A stretch of 64,000 nt of DNA from a bacterium 1xD8-48 (GCA_009917455.1 QZDS01000022.1:25277-89276), one strand, 5' to 3'; shown: positions 43,221 through 52,021, counted from the stretch's first letter. A program made the numbers and translations. The notes: a model not told the origin generated them from the letters alone.

Positions 43221-44294
43221 TTAATACTCGTCCTTTATGTCCAGCGGCTCCTTTCCCTTTAAATAACAGTCAAACCAGTTTAACACCACATGGTTTACAT
43301 TTTCAATACATTCCCTGGCGTTTACCTCGCCCACCCCCAAAAAGCGCGCAAGTATGGGTGAGGCGAGAGGTAAATCCGTAAAATTCAGATGGCCTGCGTC
43401 GTTGAAAATAACCTCCCTGAAGCAAACCGCATTTTTTCCCACATAATAATTAATGTATTCCCCGTCTTTTACGGAAGCCGCCTCTTTGACTGCTTTGGAG
43501 TTCACGTCCAGAAGCGGAACCGGATAGGGCTCGCTGTTAAAAATTTCCCTGCCGTTTTCAAAGCCCACATATTCGCCCAGCATGGTTCCCTCCAAATCAA
43601 TCACCGCTCCGATTTCATCTTTCCTTATTCTGCCCAGCGCAACGCTGGAAGCTCCACCCATGGAGTGGCCGAACAGACCGATTTTTTCCCCATCTACCAG
43701 TGAAAAAGGCGCCTCCTCACCCTTTTCCGCCCTGGCTAAAATCGTATCCAGAACAAATTCCTCGTCCGCCACCCGTAGCGCCATCCATTCCTGCCCGCTG
43801 TGATAAATCTTTTCCTCCACGTCCGGGTCATCCTCATTATTTATCGCAAAAACCTGCCTTACAAAATCCGGATTTGCCGTGGTTACCCTGCCGTTTACAT
43901 CCTTCACGAACATTGCATGATAAGGGTGTGCAATGCTTGCCACCACATATCCGTGAGAGGCCAGCTCCATACAGGTGGAAAAATTGCTGTCAATCACGCC
44001 GAACGCGCCGTGTGAAAAGATTACCAGCGGATAGCTTCCCGCCTCTTCGGGATACCAGAATTTCACTGTAAGCATACGGTTTTCACCAGTTTCTGAGAAG
44101 GTTTCCTCTCTGGCCTCATCCTCCCAGGTAAATTCCCTGATTTTTACCGCCAACCCGCCGGTCACCCGGGGCTGTTTATAAGGCGGGAACAAAGCCATGC
44201 GCAGCAGAAAAATAATTACCGCCGCCACCGCGAAAATCTTTACGCATCTTATTATTATCCTTTTTCCTTTTTTATTTCTGTCTCTTTCTTTCAT
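43221..44294 (-). CDS. Membrane-anchored PAF-acetylhydrolase/lipase-like hydrolase
   Basis: The 357-residue protein has one N-terminal membrane helix (IIIRCVKIFAVAAVIIFLLRMALF) and then an alpha/beta hydrolase: YPLVIFSHGAFG (oxyanion), GLFGHSMGGASS (nucleophile Ser), a likely acid in VIDLEGT and a late His in NDAGHLNF. The design is that of PAF-acetylhydrolase-like lipases. It is upstream of the LytTR/DUF3021 pair on the same strand. It probably acts at the outer face of the membrane on a lipid or acyl ester. Confidence 0.83.
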   Translation of the reverse strand: MKERDRNKKGKRIIIRCVKIFAVAAVIIFLLRMALFPPYKQPRVTGGLAVKIREFTWEDEAREETFSETGENRMLTVKFWYPEEAGSYPLVIFSHGAFGVIDSNFSTCMELASHGYVVASIAHPYHAMFVKDVNGRVTTANPDFVRQVFAINNEDDPDVEEKIYHSGQEWMALRVADEEFVLDTILARAEKGEEAPFSLVDGEKIGLFGHSMGGASSVALGRIRKDEIGAVIDLEGTMLGEYVGFENGREIFNSEPYPVPLLDVNSKAVKEAASVKDGEYINYYVGKNAVCFREVIFNDAGHLNFTDLPLASPILARFLGVGEVNARECIENVNHVVLNWFDCYLKGKEPLDIKDEY

Positions 44295-44499
44295 ATTTTC
44301 CCTCTTTCTGCGCTGTTTTTAAGCGCAAGATTTTCATTGCCCTGCCCACAGGGCTTATAGAAAAGATAGCAGAATTTTTGCAGAAACAGAACAGGCAAAA
44401 GGATGAGTTGCTTTTTCCGTGGATAAAATACCTCCCGCGACCTTTGTCTGACGCGGACACAGGCCGCTGACAACATCACCGCCGTGTGTGGCCGCGCCC

Positions 44500-44535
44500 A
44501 AAAAAACAAACGCCCGGTTTAACGGACGTCTGTTA
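44500..44535 (-). terminator. Rho-independent terminator of the PAP2 gene
   Basis: On the minus strand an AACAGACGTCCG/CGGGCGTTTGTT stem with a short TTAAAC loop is followed by a run of Ts. It begins about 40 bp after the PAP2 stop. Confidence 0.7.
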
Positions 44536-44576
44536 AAGAAACAGCGGTTTGTTTTTACCGCTTATTTATCTGTTTT

Positions 44577-45134
44577 TTATTCTTCCGGTTTCTTTCGCAG
44601 GCGGCGCTTTTCCAACTGCAAAACCACCCACTCTCCCACATAACTGCAGCCTATTCCCACCAAAATTCCCGCAAGAACGTCGCTGGGATAATGCACGCCC
44701 ACATACAGCCTTGAAAAGGAAATCAGAGCCGCAAGTATGGCCGCCCAGATTCCGCATTTTTTCGGCAGCTTCCGGTACAGCACCCAGGCCGACGCAAAAG
44801 AGCTCCCCGCATGGCCCGACGGGAAAGAATACTCCGACGGCTTGCTGACAATCGGAATAAGAGCCTCTATGGCATTGTAGGGGCGCACTCTGGCTACCAG
44901 ATTTTTCAGCAGTATGTTGTTAAATAATAGCGACGCCAGCAGGGCGCATGCGCTCATGCAGCCGATTTTTCTGGTCTTCTTCGGAATCAGAAGGGCCGCC
45001 GTGAGCAGTATCCATATAATCCCCGCATTTCCGAAACTGGTAATCACCGTCATAATAGGGTTTAAAACGGGATTTCTCACCGCATCCTGTAAAAACAGCA
45101 GAATCCCTCCGTCTAAATTCAGTAACGCTTCCAT
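44577..45134 (-). CDS. PAP2-family phosphatase (undecaprenyl-pyrophosphatase/lipid phosphatase type)
   Basis: The 185-residue protein has five to six membrane segments and the three PAP2 motifs: KNLVARVRP, FPSGHAGSSFA (first catalytic His) and SRLYVGVHYPSDVLAG (nucleophile His). The family dephosphorylates lipid pyrophosphates at the outer membrane face, for example undecaprenyl pyrophosphate (BcrC-like) or phosphatidic acid. It is a single gene with its own terminator. Confidence 0.92.
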   Translation of the reverse strand: MEALLNLDGGILLFLQDAVRNPVLNPIMTVITSFGNAGIIWILLTAALLIPKKTRKIGCMSACALLASLLFNNILLKNLVARVRPYNAIEALIPIVSKPSEYSFPSGHAGSSFASAWVLYRKLPKKCGIWAAILAALISFSRLYVGVHYPSDVLAGILVGIGCSYVGEWVVLQLEKRRLRKKPEE

Positions 45135-45181
45135 CTTTTGTCCTTATTTAAAGTTCCGCAGATATTTCATAATCTGCTGTT

Positions 45182-45724
45182 TCAGGTTCCGCTCCTCAGT
45201 GATTTGAGCAGCATGATATGGTATTCCTCGTCCAGAATAATGCGCCTGAGAACGGCGTTTACGCAGTCGTCGTCTATCATTTTGATGTGCATCTCATACT
45301 GACGAACCGCGTCTTTCTCGGCTTCAATATCCGCTGTCAGCATTTTATCAATATTTTCGGGAATCGTCAAATATTCCGGGGACCATAATTTCGGCCGGCC
45401 GTTGCATGTTTTACAGGAAAAGTCAACATTACCGCCCAAAAGCACAATCAGCTCGCCAAGCTTTTGTAAGTGCATCATTTCCGCAATGGCAATTCCAAGA
45501 AGGGTCCTGGCCATGGCGCATTCTTCAAGAGAAATTCGGTTTTCATTGTTGATGTACTGCGTTATCGCAGAAAGCTCCGATACGAACCCGCAGTAATCCA
45601 CGTTCAATAAATCCGCATAGTTCCGGTTTCTTCCCCGCACCTTTATTTCAGGATAGGGCAAATCCACCATAACAGGCTTTACTCCGGCAAAGCTGCAGTT
45701 GTTTATCAGACATCTTTCTTCCAT
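45182..45724 (-). CDS. Ferritin-like di-iron protein
   Basis: The 180-residue protein has four helix segments with carboxylate/His metal ligands: ELSAITQYINNENRISLEE, IAIAEMMHLQKLGELI (ExxH), IEAEKDAVRQYEMHIKMI (ExxH) and ILDEEYHIMLLKSL (ExxH-like). It also has two Cys (CKTC) in a loop. It belongs to the ferritin-like superfamily near rubrerythrin/Mn-catalase-type proteins. Likely role: peroxide or iron handling. ATG 45724 is in a minus-strand unit of its own. Confidence 0.8.
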   Translation of the reverse strand: MEERCLINNCSFAGVKPVMVDLPYPEIKVRGRNRNYADLLNVDYCGFVSELSAITQYINNENRISLEECAMARTLLGIAIAEMMHLQKLGELIVLLGGNVDFSCKTCNGRPKLWSPEYLTIPENIDKMLTADIEAEKDAVRQYEMHIKMIDDDCVNAVLRRIILDEEYHIMLLKSLRSGT

Positions 45725-45771
45725 TTAAAAGTTATCTCCAAAACATATTCTTATAAAATAATATATTTGGG

Positions 45772-45800
45772 TTCACGGATTCTGTTACAGATTCCGTGAA
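45772..45800. terminator. Hairpin downstream of the lipoprotein gene
   Basis: TTCACGGA and TCCGTGAA enclose a second TCTG/CAGA stem, making an extended hairpin about 25 bp after the lipoprotein gene stop. There is no clear T-run in either direction, so termination is likely but not certain. Confidence 0.5.
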
Positions 45801-45825
45801 AACAGCAGCTTTTAACAATCCTCTC

Positions 45826-46782
45826 CTATTCCGTCACCAGAACATAGCTTGCGCTTCCGTAAAATTTATTTTCCTCAGCGCTTCCTTTTTTCCATTCCAA
45901 TGCAAACTCATAAACCTTTCCCGCCTCCAGTTCCAGAACCGTAGTATTGAAATAATACTTTGCAACCCTCTCCTCTTTCGCCTCCATGTTTCCTATATCG
46001 CCGACATTCCACTGACGGACGACCATGTTATCCGGCGCAACCGGCACAGAAAGCATATAGAGCGCGCCGCTCATACCATTATATTCCGGCACTTTCACCT
46101 TTACCGTAAAATCCATAGCCGCTTCTTCTAAAGGCGCCACTCCACAGGCAACTACACCTGTTCCTTCATCTCCGTTTTCCACATTCCAATTATAATTTCC
46201 AGGCGCCAGCTCCGCTTTGTCCATCTTACTTGACAGGGCGTCCTGAAGCGTAAGTACGGGAGCCTCCAAAAGGAGAACATCCTCATGCGCTTCTTCCTCA
46301 TCCCCCGATAAAATAACTATCTTCTCCGCCCGGTATTTCGCAAGCCCCTTTTCATCCGTGCCGTCTGACTTCCTCATCACAATTTGGATAGCCGTGCCTC
46401 CCTGTAAATCGGAGAACTCCGGCATTTCATCCGCACCGGTTACGGCAAACGCACCCGGGAAATCGTCCGAATCCGAACTGATTAAAAGCGTATCGCCGTG
46501 AATTTCCTTTACATGGGCCTCAATCCCCACAACATCAATTCCCGTCTCCACTGCACTGTTCTCGGCTTCCGGAATAAAATCTTCCGCACTTTCTTCCTCG
46601 TTTTCCTCCGCATTCTCCCAATCCGTCGAATCATTCGTAACCGTCTCCGTGCCCTGCCCGCCGCTTATTTCCGCCGCCTCACCGGCTGTTGTTTCTTCCT
46701 TCTCCGCCTGACCGGAACATGCGCATATTCCAGACACCATGCCTGTTAAAAGCCCGCAGATTAAAATCTTTTTCATCCTCAT
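45826..46782 (-). CDS. Secreted lipoprotein of unknown function
   Basis: The 318-residue protein has a lipoprotein signal (MRMKKILICGLLTGMVSGICAC), then an acidic low-complexity stretch (residues about 28-75) and a beta-rich body: GIDVVGIEAHVKEIHGDTLLISS and GGTAIQIVMRKSD, resembling a small OB-like metal- or ligand-binding domain, and a C-terminal domain with YNWNVENGDEGTGVVACG. ATG 46776 is an alternative start. No function recognised. Confidence 0.75.
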   Translation of the reverse strand: MRMKKILICGLLTGMVSGICACSGQAEKEETTAGEAAEISGGQGTETVTNDSTDWENAEENEEESAEDFIPEAENSAVETGIDVVGIEAHVKEIHGDTLLISSDSDDFPGAFAVTGADEMPEFSDLQGGTAIQIVMRKSDGTDEKGLAKYRAEKIVILSGDEEEAHEDVLLLEAPVLTLQDALSSKMDKAELAPGNYNWNVENGDEGTGVVACGVAPLEEAAMDFTVKVKVPEYNGMSGALYMLSVPVAPDNMVVRQWNVGDIGNMEAKEERVAKYYFNTTVLELEAGKVYEFALEWKKGSAEENKFYGSASYVLVTE

Positions 46783-46965
46783 ATCAGCCTTAACCTCCCT
46801 TTTTGACAGTACCGTCTTTCAGCGCTTTTCTCATCTCAATGGAAAGACGCCGCCTGGCTCTTCCTGTAAGTTCCTATATATAAGATACGATTATCCTGCA
46901 GGTTTTTAGGGGAAAAACAAATAAAATTTTCAGACTCTGCCAGGGGCGTTTTTGCGGTTCTTTCT

Positions 46966-47250
46966 CTAATACTCCTTTGAAACTGTCTCTATGCCGTATG
47001 TTTCCATAAATTCTTTCAAATCCTTTTCACCTCTGATGAGCATGACCTCCTCGAATTTTCCTGTATGAATATCCTTAAAGCCGGCCACCTGTTCTCCGCT
47101 GCAGATACTGCACTTTAAAACCGGCCGGGTATTTTCCTTATCATAGGTTTTTTCTTTTTTCTTTGAAAATAATCTTCCTTCTATAAAAGTGAGGAAGAAA
47201 TCAATTATGAAATCCAGTATTTCTGCCAGAAAGTTGATGATAATATCCAT
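46966..47250 (-). CDS. Small hypothetical protein with hydrophobic N-terminus and CxxC
   Basis: ATG 47250 follows TGAAGGGGGATTTT, giving 94 residues (MDIIINFLAEILDFIIDFFLTFIEG). The first 25 residues form an amphipathic/hydrophobic helix, then a Lys-rich segment and a CSICSGEQVAGFKDIHTGKFEEV metal-binding-like motif. Full-length frame with a good ribosome site supports a real gene; function unknown. Confidence 0.65.
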   Translation of the reverse strand: MDIIINFLAEILDFIIDFFLTFIEGRLFSKKKEKTYDKENTRPVLKCSICSGEQVAGFKDIHTGKFEEVMLIRGEKDLKEFMETYGIETVSKEY

Positions 47251-47270
47251 AAAATCCCCCTTCAATTATT

Positions 47271-47663
47271 TTAAGAAAATCGGAGTAATGACAAAGAAAG
47301 CGATTCTCCATGTAAAAACTTCAAGTCTGCTGATACAGCATATATCAGACCTTTCAGCTTTAGCTCACGCCCTAAATCCCATTCGTTTGCCGCCCCCTCA
47401 CAGGACGAACGCCTGACAATCAGGGATGACACGCTGAGATTATCAAATCCCACCACTGCTATATCATCCGGCACAGACCTGCCATACGACTTTATGGCTT
47501 TAATCGCTCCAATTGCCATCTGGTCATTGGACGAAATTTTTTCATATGATACAGACCACGCCCGTATGCAGATAAAGCTACTTTGGATTCCTGTACCGAC
47601 TGGGTTAAGTACACAGGAAGATTTCGTGAAAGTAAGATATACGAGTTCTTCCTGGATGCACAA
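47271..47663 (-). pseudogene. LacI-family effector-domain fragment
   Basis: Residues in the middle of this frame, ISSNDQMAIGAIKAIKSYGR and SVPDDIAVVGFDNLSVSSLIV, match the C-terminal part of LacI-type regulators (SND.MA.G...A....G..VP.DIAVVGFD). No HTH or N-terminal half is present and the ends do not match, so it is a scar of a lost regulator gene. Confidence 0.7.
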
Positions 47664-47807
47664 TTATCAAAAGAGAATATAGAAGTAATTCTATCGGACA
47701 GACAAAAACAAACGTTAATGAATTTAAACCCGCAGTCTCCTGCAGGTAAAATAAAGTTAAATGTAAGAAACAGATATTATTTGCGATGGGAATTTTACAG
47801 CCATTAG
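47583..47807 (+). other. Unassigned open frame in scar region
   Basis: A plus-strand frame reads FRESKIYEFFLDAQLSKENIEV and ends LNVRNRYYLRWEF. It has a protein-like composition but no good start or ribosome site; probably the 3' remnant of an unidentified gene abutting the LacI fragment. Confidence 0.3.
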
Positions 47808-47859
47808 TCCCTATTCATGCTCAGGGGGCGGATGCTGCTTATCTATGTCCCTGTGTTTC

Positions 47860-47892
47860 AAAAAAATCCACCCCGGCTTCAACCGGAATGGA
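47860..47892 (-). terminator. Rho-independent terminator of the tRNA operon
   Basis: On the minus strand TCCATTCCGG pairs with CCGGGGTGGA (two G-U) around TTGAAG, followed by seven Ts. It is 15 bp after tRNA-Leu. Confidence 0.85.
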
Positions 47893-47906
47893 CTCCCAAA
47901 AAATAA

Positions 47907-47991
47907 TGCTGGTGGCCGGACTTGAACCGGCACGGGATTAACTCCCGAAGGATTTTAAGTCCTTTGCGTCTGCCTATTCCGCCACACCAGC
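47907..47991 (-). tRNA. tRNA-Leu (TAA)
   Basis: Cloverleaf with GCTGGTG/CACCAGC acceptor, long variable arm, GGTTCAAGTCC T-arm and anticodon TAA in GGACTTAAAATCC. No encoded CCA. Confidence 0.95.
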
Positions 47992-47997
47992 ATTAAA

Positions 47998-48070
47998 TGG
48001 AACCTATAGGGCTCGAACCTATGACCCTCTGCTTGTAAGGCAGATGCTCTCCCAGCTGAGCTAAGATTCC
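47998..48070 (-). tRNA. tRNA-Val (TAC)
   Basis: GGAATCT pairs with AGGTTCC in the acceptor; D-arm TAGCTCAGCTGGGAGAGCA, anticodon TAC, T-arm GGTTCGAGCC. Confidence 0.95.
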
Positions 48071-48137
48071 CCATATTTTAAAACCAGCTTGCAAATGCTT
48101 ATATTGAAATCACATCTGCAAAACCGGAACTTACAAA

Positions 48138-48211
48138 CGACCCGGATGGGACTCGAACCCACGACCTCCGCCGTGACAGGGCGGCGCTCTAACCAACTGA
48201 GCCACCGGGCC
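48138..48211 (-). tRNA. tRNA-Asp (GTC)
   Basis: GGCCCGG acceptor, D-arm TGGCTCAGTTGGTTAGAGCG, anticodon GTC in CCTGTCACGG, T-arm GGGTTCGAGTCCC. Confidence 0.95.
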
Positions 48212-48338
48212 AATTACTGTGCTGTCATAAACTTATTGTAAATAACTAAACAGACACATATAATGTGAACTCCGTTCACCGATATCTGCGGTAATAAGGC
48301 ATCTTCCCGTCTTGCGGGTTCCTCCTTATTACAAATAG

Positions 48339-48412
48339 TGGACCTTCGGGGACTCGAACCCAGGACCGACCGGTTATGAGCCGGTTGCTCTAACCAACTG
48401 AGCTAAAGGTCC
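48339..48412 (-). tRNA. tRNA with CAT anticodon (Met or lysidine-modified Ile)
   Basis: GGACCTT acceptor, anticodon CAT in GCTCATAACC, T-arm GGGTTCGAGTCCC. The GGACCUU acceptor and CUCAUAA loop resemble bacterial tRNA-Ile2, but elongator Met cannot be excluded by eye. Confidence 0.85.
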
Positions 48413-48461
48413 ATATGCCCTTGCGGGTCATACTAACACTATCTACCTATACCTTATAAAA

Positions 48462-48533
48462 TGACTCCGACGGGAATCGAACCCGTGTTACCGCCGTGAA
48501 AGGGCGATGTCTTGACCGCTTGACCACGGAGCC
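48462..48533 (-). tRNA. tRNA-Glu (TTC)
   Basis: GGCTCCG/CGGAGTC acceptor, anticodon TTC in CCTTTCACGG, T-arm GGGTTCGATTCCC. First tRNA of the operon. Confidence 0.95.
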
Positions 48534-48604
48534 TTATTTTCTTCCTTGCTTCGTCAGTCAAAGCTTTGCCTGATTTGCATCCCGCGGATGACCTGACGCA
48601 GAAT

Positions 48605-48633
48605 ATATTACCATAACCGGACAGGTTTGGCAA
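48605..48633 (-). promoter_or_regulatory. Promoter of the tRNA operon
   Basis: On the minus strand TTGCCA and TAATAT are separated by 17 bases, about 72 bases upstream of tRNA-Glu. Confidence 0.6.
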
Positions 48634-48789
48634 TACGGAAATTTTATTTTTCCGAAAAAATTGTAACAGTTCGGCTTTGCCATTCATAAGTTACCGGATT
48701 ATACGTAAGGATTGGCAATATCATGAATTGGCTGGTGCAGCATTCGCCGGATGGGCGTGCGCTCCCGCCCGGCTCATTGCTCACACAAA

Positions 48790-48821
48790 AAGCTGCTGCA
48801 AAAATTACATTGCAGCAGCTT
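48790..48821 (-). terminator. Rho-independent terminator of the 43-residue gene
   Basis: AAGCTGCTGCAA and TTGCAGCAGCTT make a perfect 12-bp stem with an 8-base loop; on the minus strand the stem runs into TTTTTGTG. It lies 18 bp after the small ORF. Confidence 0.85.
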
Positions 48822-48839
48822 CTGCGGCCTTTGGCTCTT

Positions 48840-48971
48840 TTATTTTCTCAATGTAAGATAGTTCTCAATCGCGTTGGAATTCTCATCCAATATGGAAAGG
48901 CTGCACATAATCTCCATTCCATGCTTCTCAAAATATTTTACAAGGTTCCTTTTCAATACAACGATACTCAT
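48840..48971 (-). CDS. 43-residue small protein
   Basis: ATG 48971 follows AAAAGGAGATGTTGATT, and the frame runs MSIVVLKRNLVKYFEKHGME, then a Cys/Ser segment and a C-terminus LDENSNAIENYLTLRK before TAA at 48842-48840. A strong terminator follows 18 bp later. A ribosome site, an intact frame and a dedicated terminator together argue for a real small gene. It has a basic N-terminal half and one Cys; no membrane helix. I do not recognise the family. Confidence 0.65.
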   Translation of the reverse strand: MSIVVLKRNLVKYFEKHGMEIMCSLSILDENSNAIENYLTLRK

Positions 48972-49149
48972 AATCAACATCTCCTTTTCTCATTGTCTAC
49001 TTATGTTTCCCTGTTACGAGTATTATATTACCCCAAAAACAAAAATGGAAAAAGAAACCTTTTTGACTTTATTTAAGGCGATATTGACATTTACACCTTG
49101 CGGCAAATATCGGTGTCAGCGTCTGCGCATGCCGCAGCCTGCGCAAAAA

Positions 49150-49407
49150 TCAGGCTTTTTTGTACAGCCGAAGCTCTGTCTTTCCGGTCATTCCATAGTC
49201 CTGATACTCAGGCGAAACCGAATAGTTCATGGTTGAAGCGGTACTGTCCGACGCCTCATGGGCATTGTTTGCGAAACCCGCCAGACGTCCGGAATACTCT
49301 TCCGTCATGACGTAATAGCCTCCTGAAAGCAGTCTGTTGGTCAGTGTCAGGGAAACTTCTACCATAATTTTGTTTTCACCTGCATGAAGGAGTGCTGAAA
49401 TGTCCAA
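49150..49407 (-). pseudogene. C-terminal fragment of a large glycoside hydrolase
   Basis: The 85-codon frame ISALLHAGENKIMVEVSLTLTN ... YQDYGMTGKTELRLY matches the C-terminal galactose-binding-like sandwich that ends large GH2/GH106-type hydrolases (D.....L..G.N...VEV..TL.N ... YG..G...L). The rest of the enzyme is absent. It is a scar of a lost polysaccharide-degrading gene. Confidence 0.6.
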
Positions 49408-49693
49408 AACTCTGTGGTTGAAATCATAAGAGTCCGCTCTCTTATCATTGACATTCCTTTCCCGGATTTAGTTCAACTGAATAAATGGGACACCAACGAG
49501 CGCCTTTTCAAAGACTACCTCCAGTTAAAGTCCGGCGTTCTCTCCCTCAATGCCTTCTGCTAAAAGCGGGAAAACGAGGCCGTTGCCATGAAATATTCCA
49601 TGAGCCCTGAAACCATGGATGATTATCTGCACGAGGTCAATTTTATTGACTTTTCTTCGCCTCCCATCGTTCTGCCACGGACAGAAAATTTTT
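49408..49693 (+). other. Degenerate plus-strand coding debris
   Basis: Broken plus-strand frames read IPFPDLVQLNKWDTNERLFKDY, a stop, then MKYSMSPETMDDYLHEVNFIDFSSPPI. The latter resembles the start of transglutaminase-like domains (DYL....IDF..P.I), but the match is too short to name. No intact gene. Confidence 0.35.
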
Positions 49694-52021
49694 TTACTCC
49701 CTGTCCCGCCGTCTTGCTATCGCCTCTCTCACAAGATAAAACACAAGGAAAAAAGTAATCCCGGTGGCAAGTATGATGGCAAAAATCACGATAATATTCG
49801 TCACGCTCCTGCTGCCGGATAAGCTCTTTGCGCTTCCCGGAGCCTTCCCCCTCTCGGGCTGCCGGTCGGTATAAGCGATTGCATAGTGAGAAAATCTGTC
49901 CGTGGAAAACGTAATCGTGTCCGGGCTGTCGTCCTCATCTGCAAGCTCCGCAAACTCCGTTACCCCGTTCTCACTGTTATGTAACCTTAAAATATAAAAA
50001 TCCCGTCCGGCCGCTATCAAATGCTCTGGGACATTTATCACCACCCGAAGCTTTTTGGGAAGCACGGAAACCTCCTGCGTGTCATCCAGCCTTGATTTTG
50101 TGAGAGACATTTCAAAGTAACGCCCGATTTTTCTTTCCGGAAGCTTGTTTTCCTCAAATGTCCTTACAATAAGCTCCGTCCTCTCTCCTCCGGCGTCTTT
50201 GATCTGAAGCCCCATATCCACCGGAACATCCCCCGTAAGCATCTCCAGCTTTTCCCTTCTGGTCAAAAGACCGCCCAGCACCTTGTCAAAATTCGCGATA
50301 CCGGAAGCTTCATCAAAGCTGTCAAGGGATATCTTTTTCCCGCTGTCTGAAAAGTCATTCTCAACCGTCACCTGCAAATCTCCGGCGGCAAGGGCGCCGG
50401 ACATCAACTGTCCGTCGTTGCCCAGGTCAATCATCTGCTCCGCTTCCTCCAGGGAAATATCAAGGTAACGAAGCGTCCCCGTCAGGCCGTCCTCTTCCTT
50501 TTCCTGCTGTCCGTCCTTTTCCTCCTCTTTTCCGGATCCGTCAGGCTTATCCTTCTCCTCCTCGCCGTCTTCGTCCTTCTCATCCTTTTTATCCGTCTTA
50601 TTCTTTCCCGGCGACGGTGTGGCTTTGCTGTTCCCCTTATCTGACACCGCCACAAAATCCACGGAAATATTGTGGTTTCCCCTTACGTCGGTAAAGCTGT
50701 AGGAACCTACCGCCCCCACTGATTTCCCGTCCACATACACCGCCTTGACGGTATAGCCGCCTTTGGGGGTGATGGTATACTGGATTTCCCCGCCCTCCTG
50801 AACGGTACTTTTACCTTCCGGCGAAATCGTCCCGTTTAAGGAGGATACCCCGGCGTTAATGGTGTAGGTTTTCACCTCAAAATTCGCCACAAGCTCCATA
50901 TTCCTCGAAAGATTTTCCACATAGGCCGTCTGGTTTGTATTTACCACATTGCCGTTCTCCGTCCAGCCGGTAAACCGGTAGCCGCTTACCGGAGTCGCTA
51001 TTATCTTTACATTGCTTCCTTTATTATAAGTGCCCTGTCCGGACACCGCCCCCGCCTCCACCGGCGAGGCTGAAAGCGTAAGCGAAAACTGCCCCTGGGA
51101 AAACACCGCCACAAAGTCTCTTGAGGCTGTAATATTGTTCAGCTGCAGCTTGTAATCTCTGCTGATAATTTCTCCGTTTTCCATCCAGCCGTCAAACTGG
51201 TAGCCCTCCCGTGCCGCCGCCTCCAGCGTCAGGTTTTCCCCGTAGCTCACGGTTTTGCTCTCGGTTGCAATTCCGGCGTCGCTGTTGTTTACCGTCACGT
51301 TAATCCTGCAGGTCGCAGACTTAAAGTTCGCCACATAAGTCCTGTCGCTGTTAATCTTATCCGCCACATACCGGGAATCCGAAGAAACGGTGGTGCCGTT
51401 CAACGACCACCCCTCAAAGGTAAATCCATTGTTCGGAGAAGCCGAAAGCACCGCGTATCCGCCTTCCTCCACGCTTCCGCCCCCCGACACCGTTCCGCCG
51501 TTATCCGGCGAGGCCTTTACCTGCACCGAATATTCCGTGCGCTGCAAAGTGGCCAGCGCAGTCGCACTGAAATTACTGTCCTGCTTCGACACCGCCCGCA
51601 CCACCAGAGAGGACGCCGTCTCGTCTGCCCCCACATTAAGGACGCCATTGCTGTCCATAAAGGTACTCTGGCTCTTCTGCCCTGAAACGCTCCATGCGAC
51701 CTCGTCGTTGTAATCGTTTTCCCCTGTTACCGTGGCTATAAAATTACAGGTCGAATTTTTCGACACCACAGCCGTTCCGGGAGAGATACTGATGGATTTT
51801 ATTGACGGGTCCTTCGGTGTTTCATCCTCCCCGTTATCTTCTTCGTCCGAAGGAACATCTGAATCCGGAGCCGGTTCCGAAATTTCTTCCTGCTTTCCCC
51901 CACTCCCGGCCGCAGGCACTTCCGTCCCTTCCTCTCCCGCACGGCTCAGGACACTGTTGGAAAAAAGTAAATATATCGACAATAAGCATACTCCAAAACG
52001 GCAAACAGCCTTCTTTCTCAT
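49694..52021 (-). CDS. Large surface protein with Ig-like and InlB B-type repeats, membrane anchored
   Basis: ATG 52021 (MRKKAVCRFGVCLLSIYLLF) follows GAGGTGCCAA and gives 775 residues with a signal peptide ending near SRAGE. Domains in order: an acidic linker, a BIG2-like domain (SISISPGTAVVSKNSTCNFIATV), then four divergent InlB B-repeat-like modules each with a G[YF].F.GW motif (FTFEGWSLNG, YQFDGWMENG, YRFTGWTENG, and YTVKAVYVDG). A Lys/Glu-rich charged linker follows, then a C-terminal domain and one membrane helix (VTNIIVIFAIILATGITFFLVFYLV) with a basic tail. Probably an adhesin or cell-envelope display protein. It is transcribed away from asnA. Confidence 0.85.
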   Translation of the reverse strand: MRKKAVCRFGVCLLSIYLLFSNSVLSRAGEEGTEVPAAGSGGKQEEISEPAPDSDVPSDEEDNGEDETPKDPSIKSISISPGTAVVSKNSTCNFIATVTGENDYNDEVAWSVSGQKSQSTFMDSNGVLNVGADETASSLVVRAVSKQDSNFSATALATLQRTEYSVQVKASPDNGGTVSGGGSVEEGGYAVLSASPNNGFTFEGWSLNGTTVSSDSRYVADKINSDRTYVANFKSATCRINVTVNNSDAGIATESKTVSYGENLTLEAAAREGYQFDGWMENGEIISRDYKLQLNNITASRDFVAVFSQGQFSLTLSASPVEAGAVSGQGTYNKGSNVKIIATPVSGYRFTGWTENGNVVNTNQTAYVENLSRNMELVANFEVKTYTINAGVSSLNGTISPEGKSTVQEGGEIQYTITPKGGYTVKAVYVDGKSVGAVGSYSFTDVRGNHNISVDFVAVSDKGNSKATPSPGKNKTDKKDEKDEDGEEEKDKPDGSGKEEEKDGQQEKEEDGLTGTLRYLDISLEEAEQMIDLGNDGQLMSGALAAGDLQVTVENDFSDSGKKISLDSFDEASGIANFDKVLGGLLTRREKLEMLTGDVPVDMGLQIKDAGGERTELIVRTFEENKLPERKIGRYFEMSLTKSRLDDTQEVSVLPKKLRVVINVPEHLIAAGRDFYILRLHNSENGVTEFAELADEDDSPDTITFSTDRFSHYAIAYTDRQPERGKAPGSAKSLSGSRSVTNIIVIFAIILATGITFFLVFYLVREAIARRRDRE

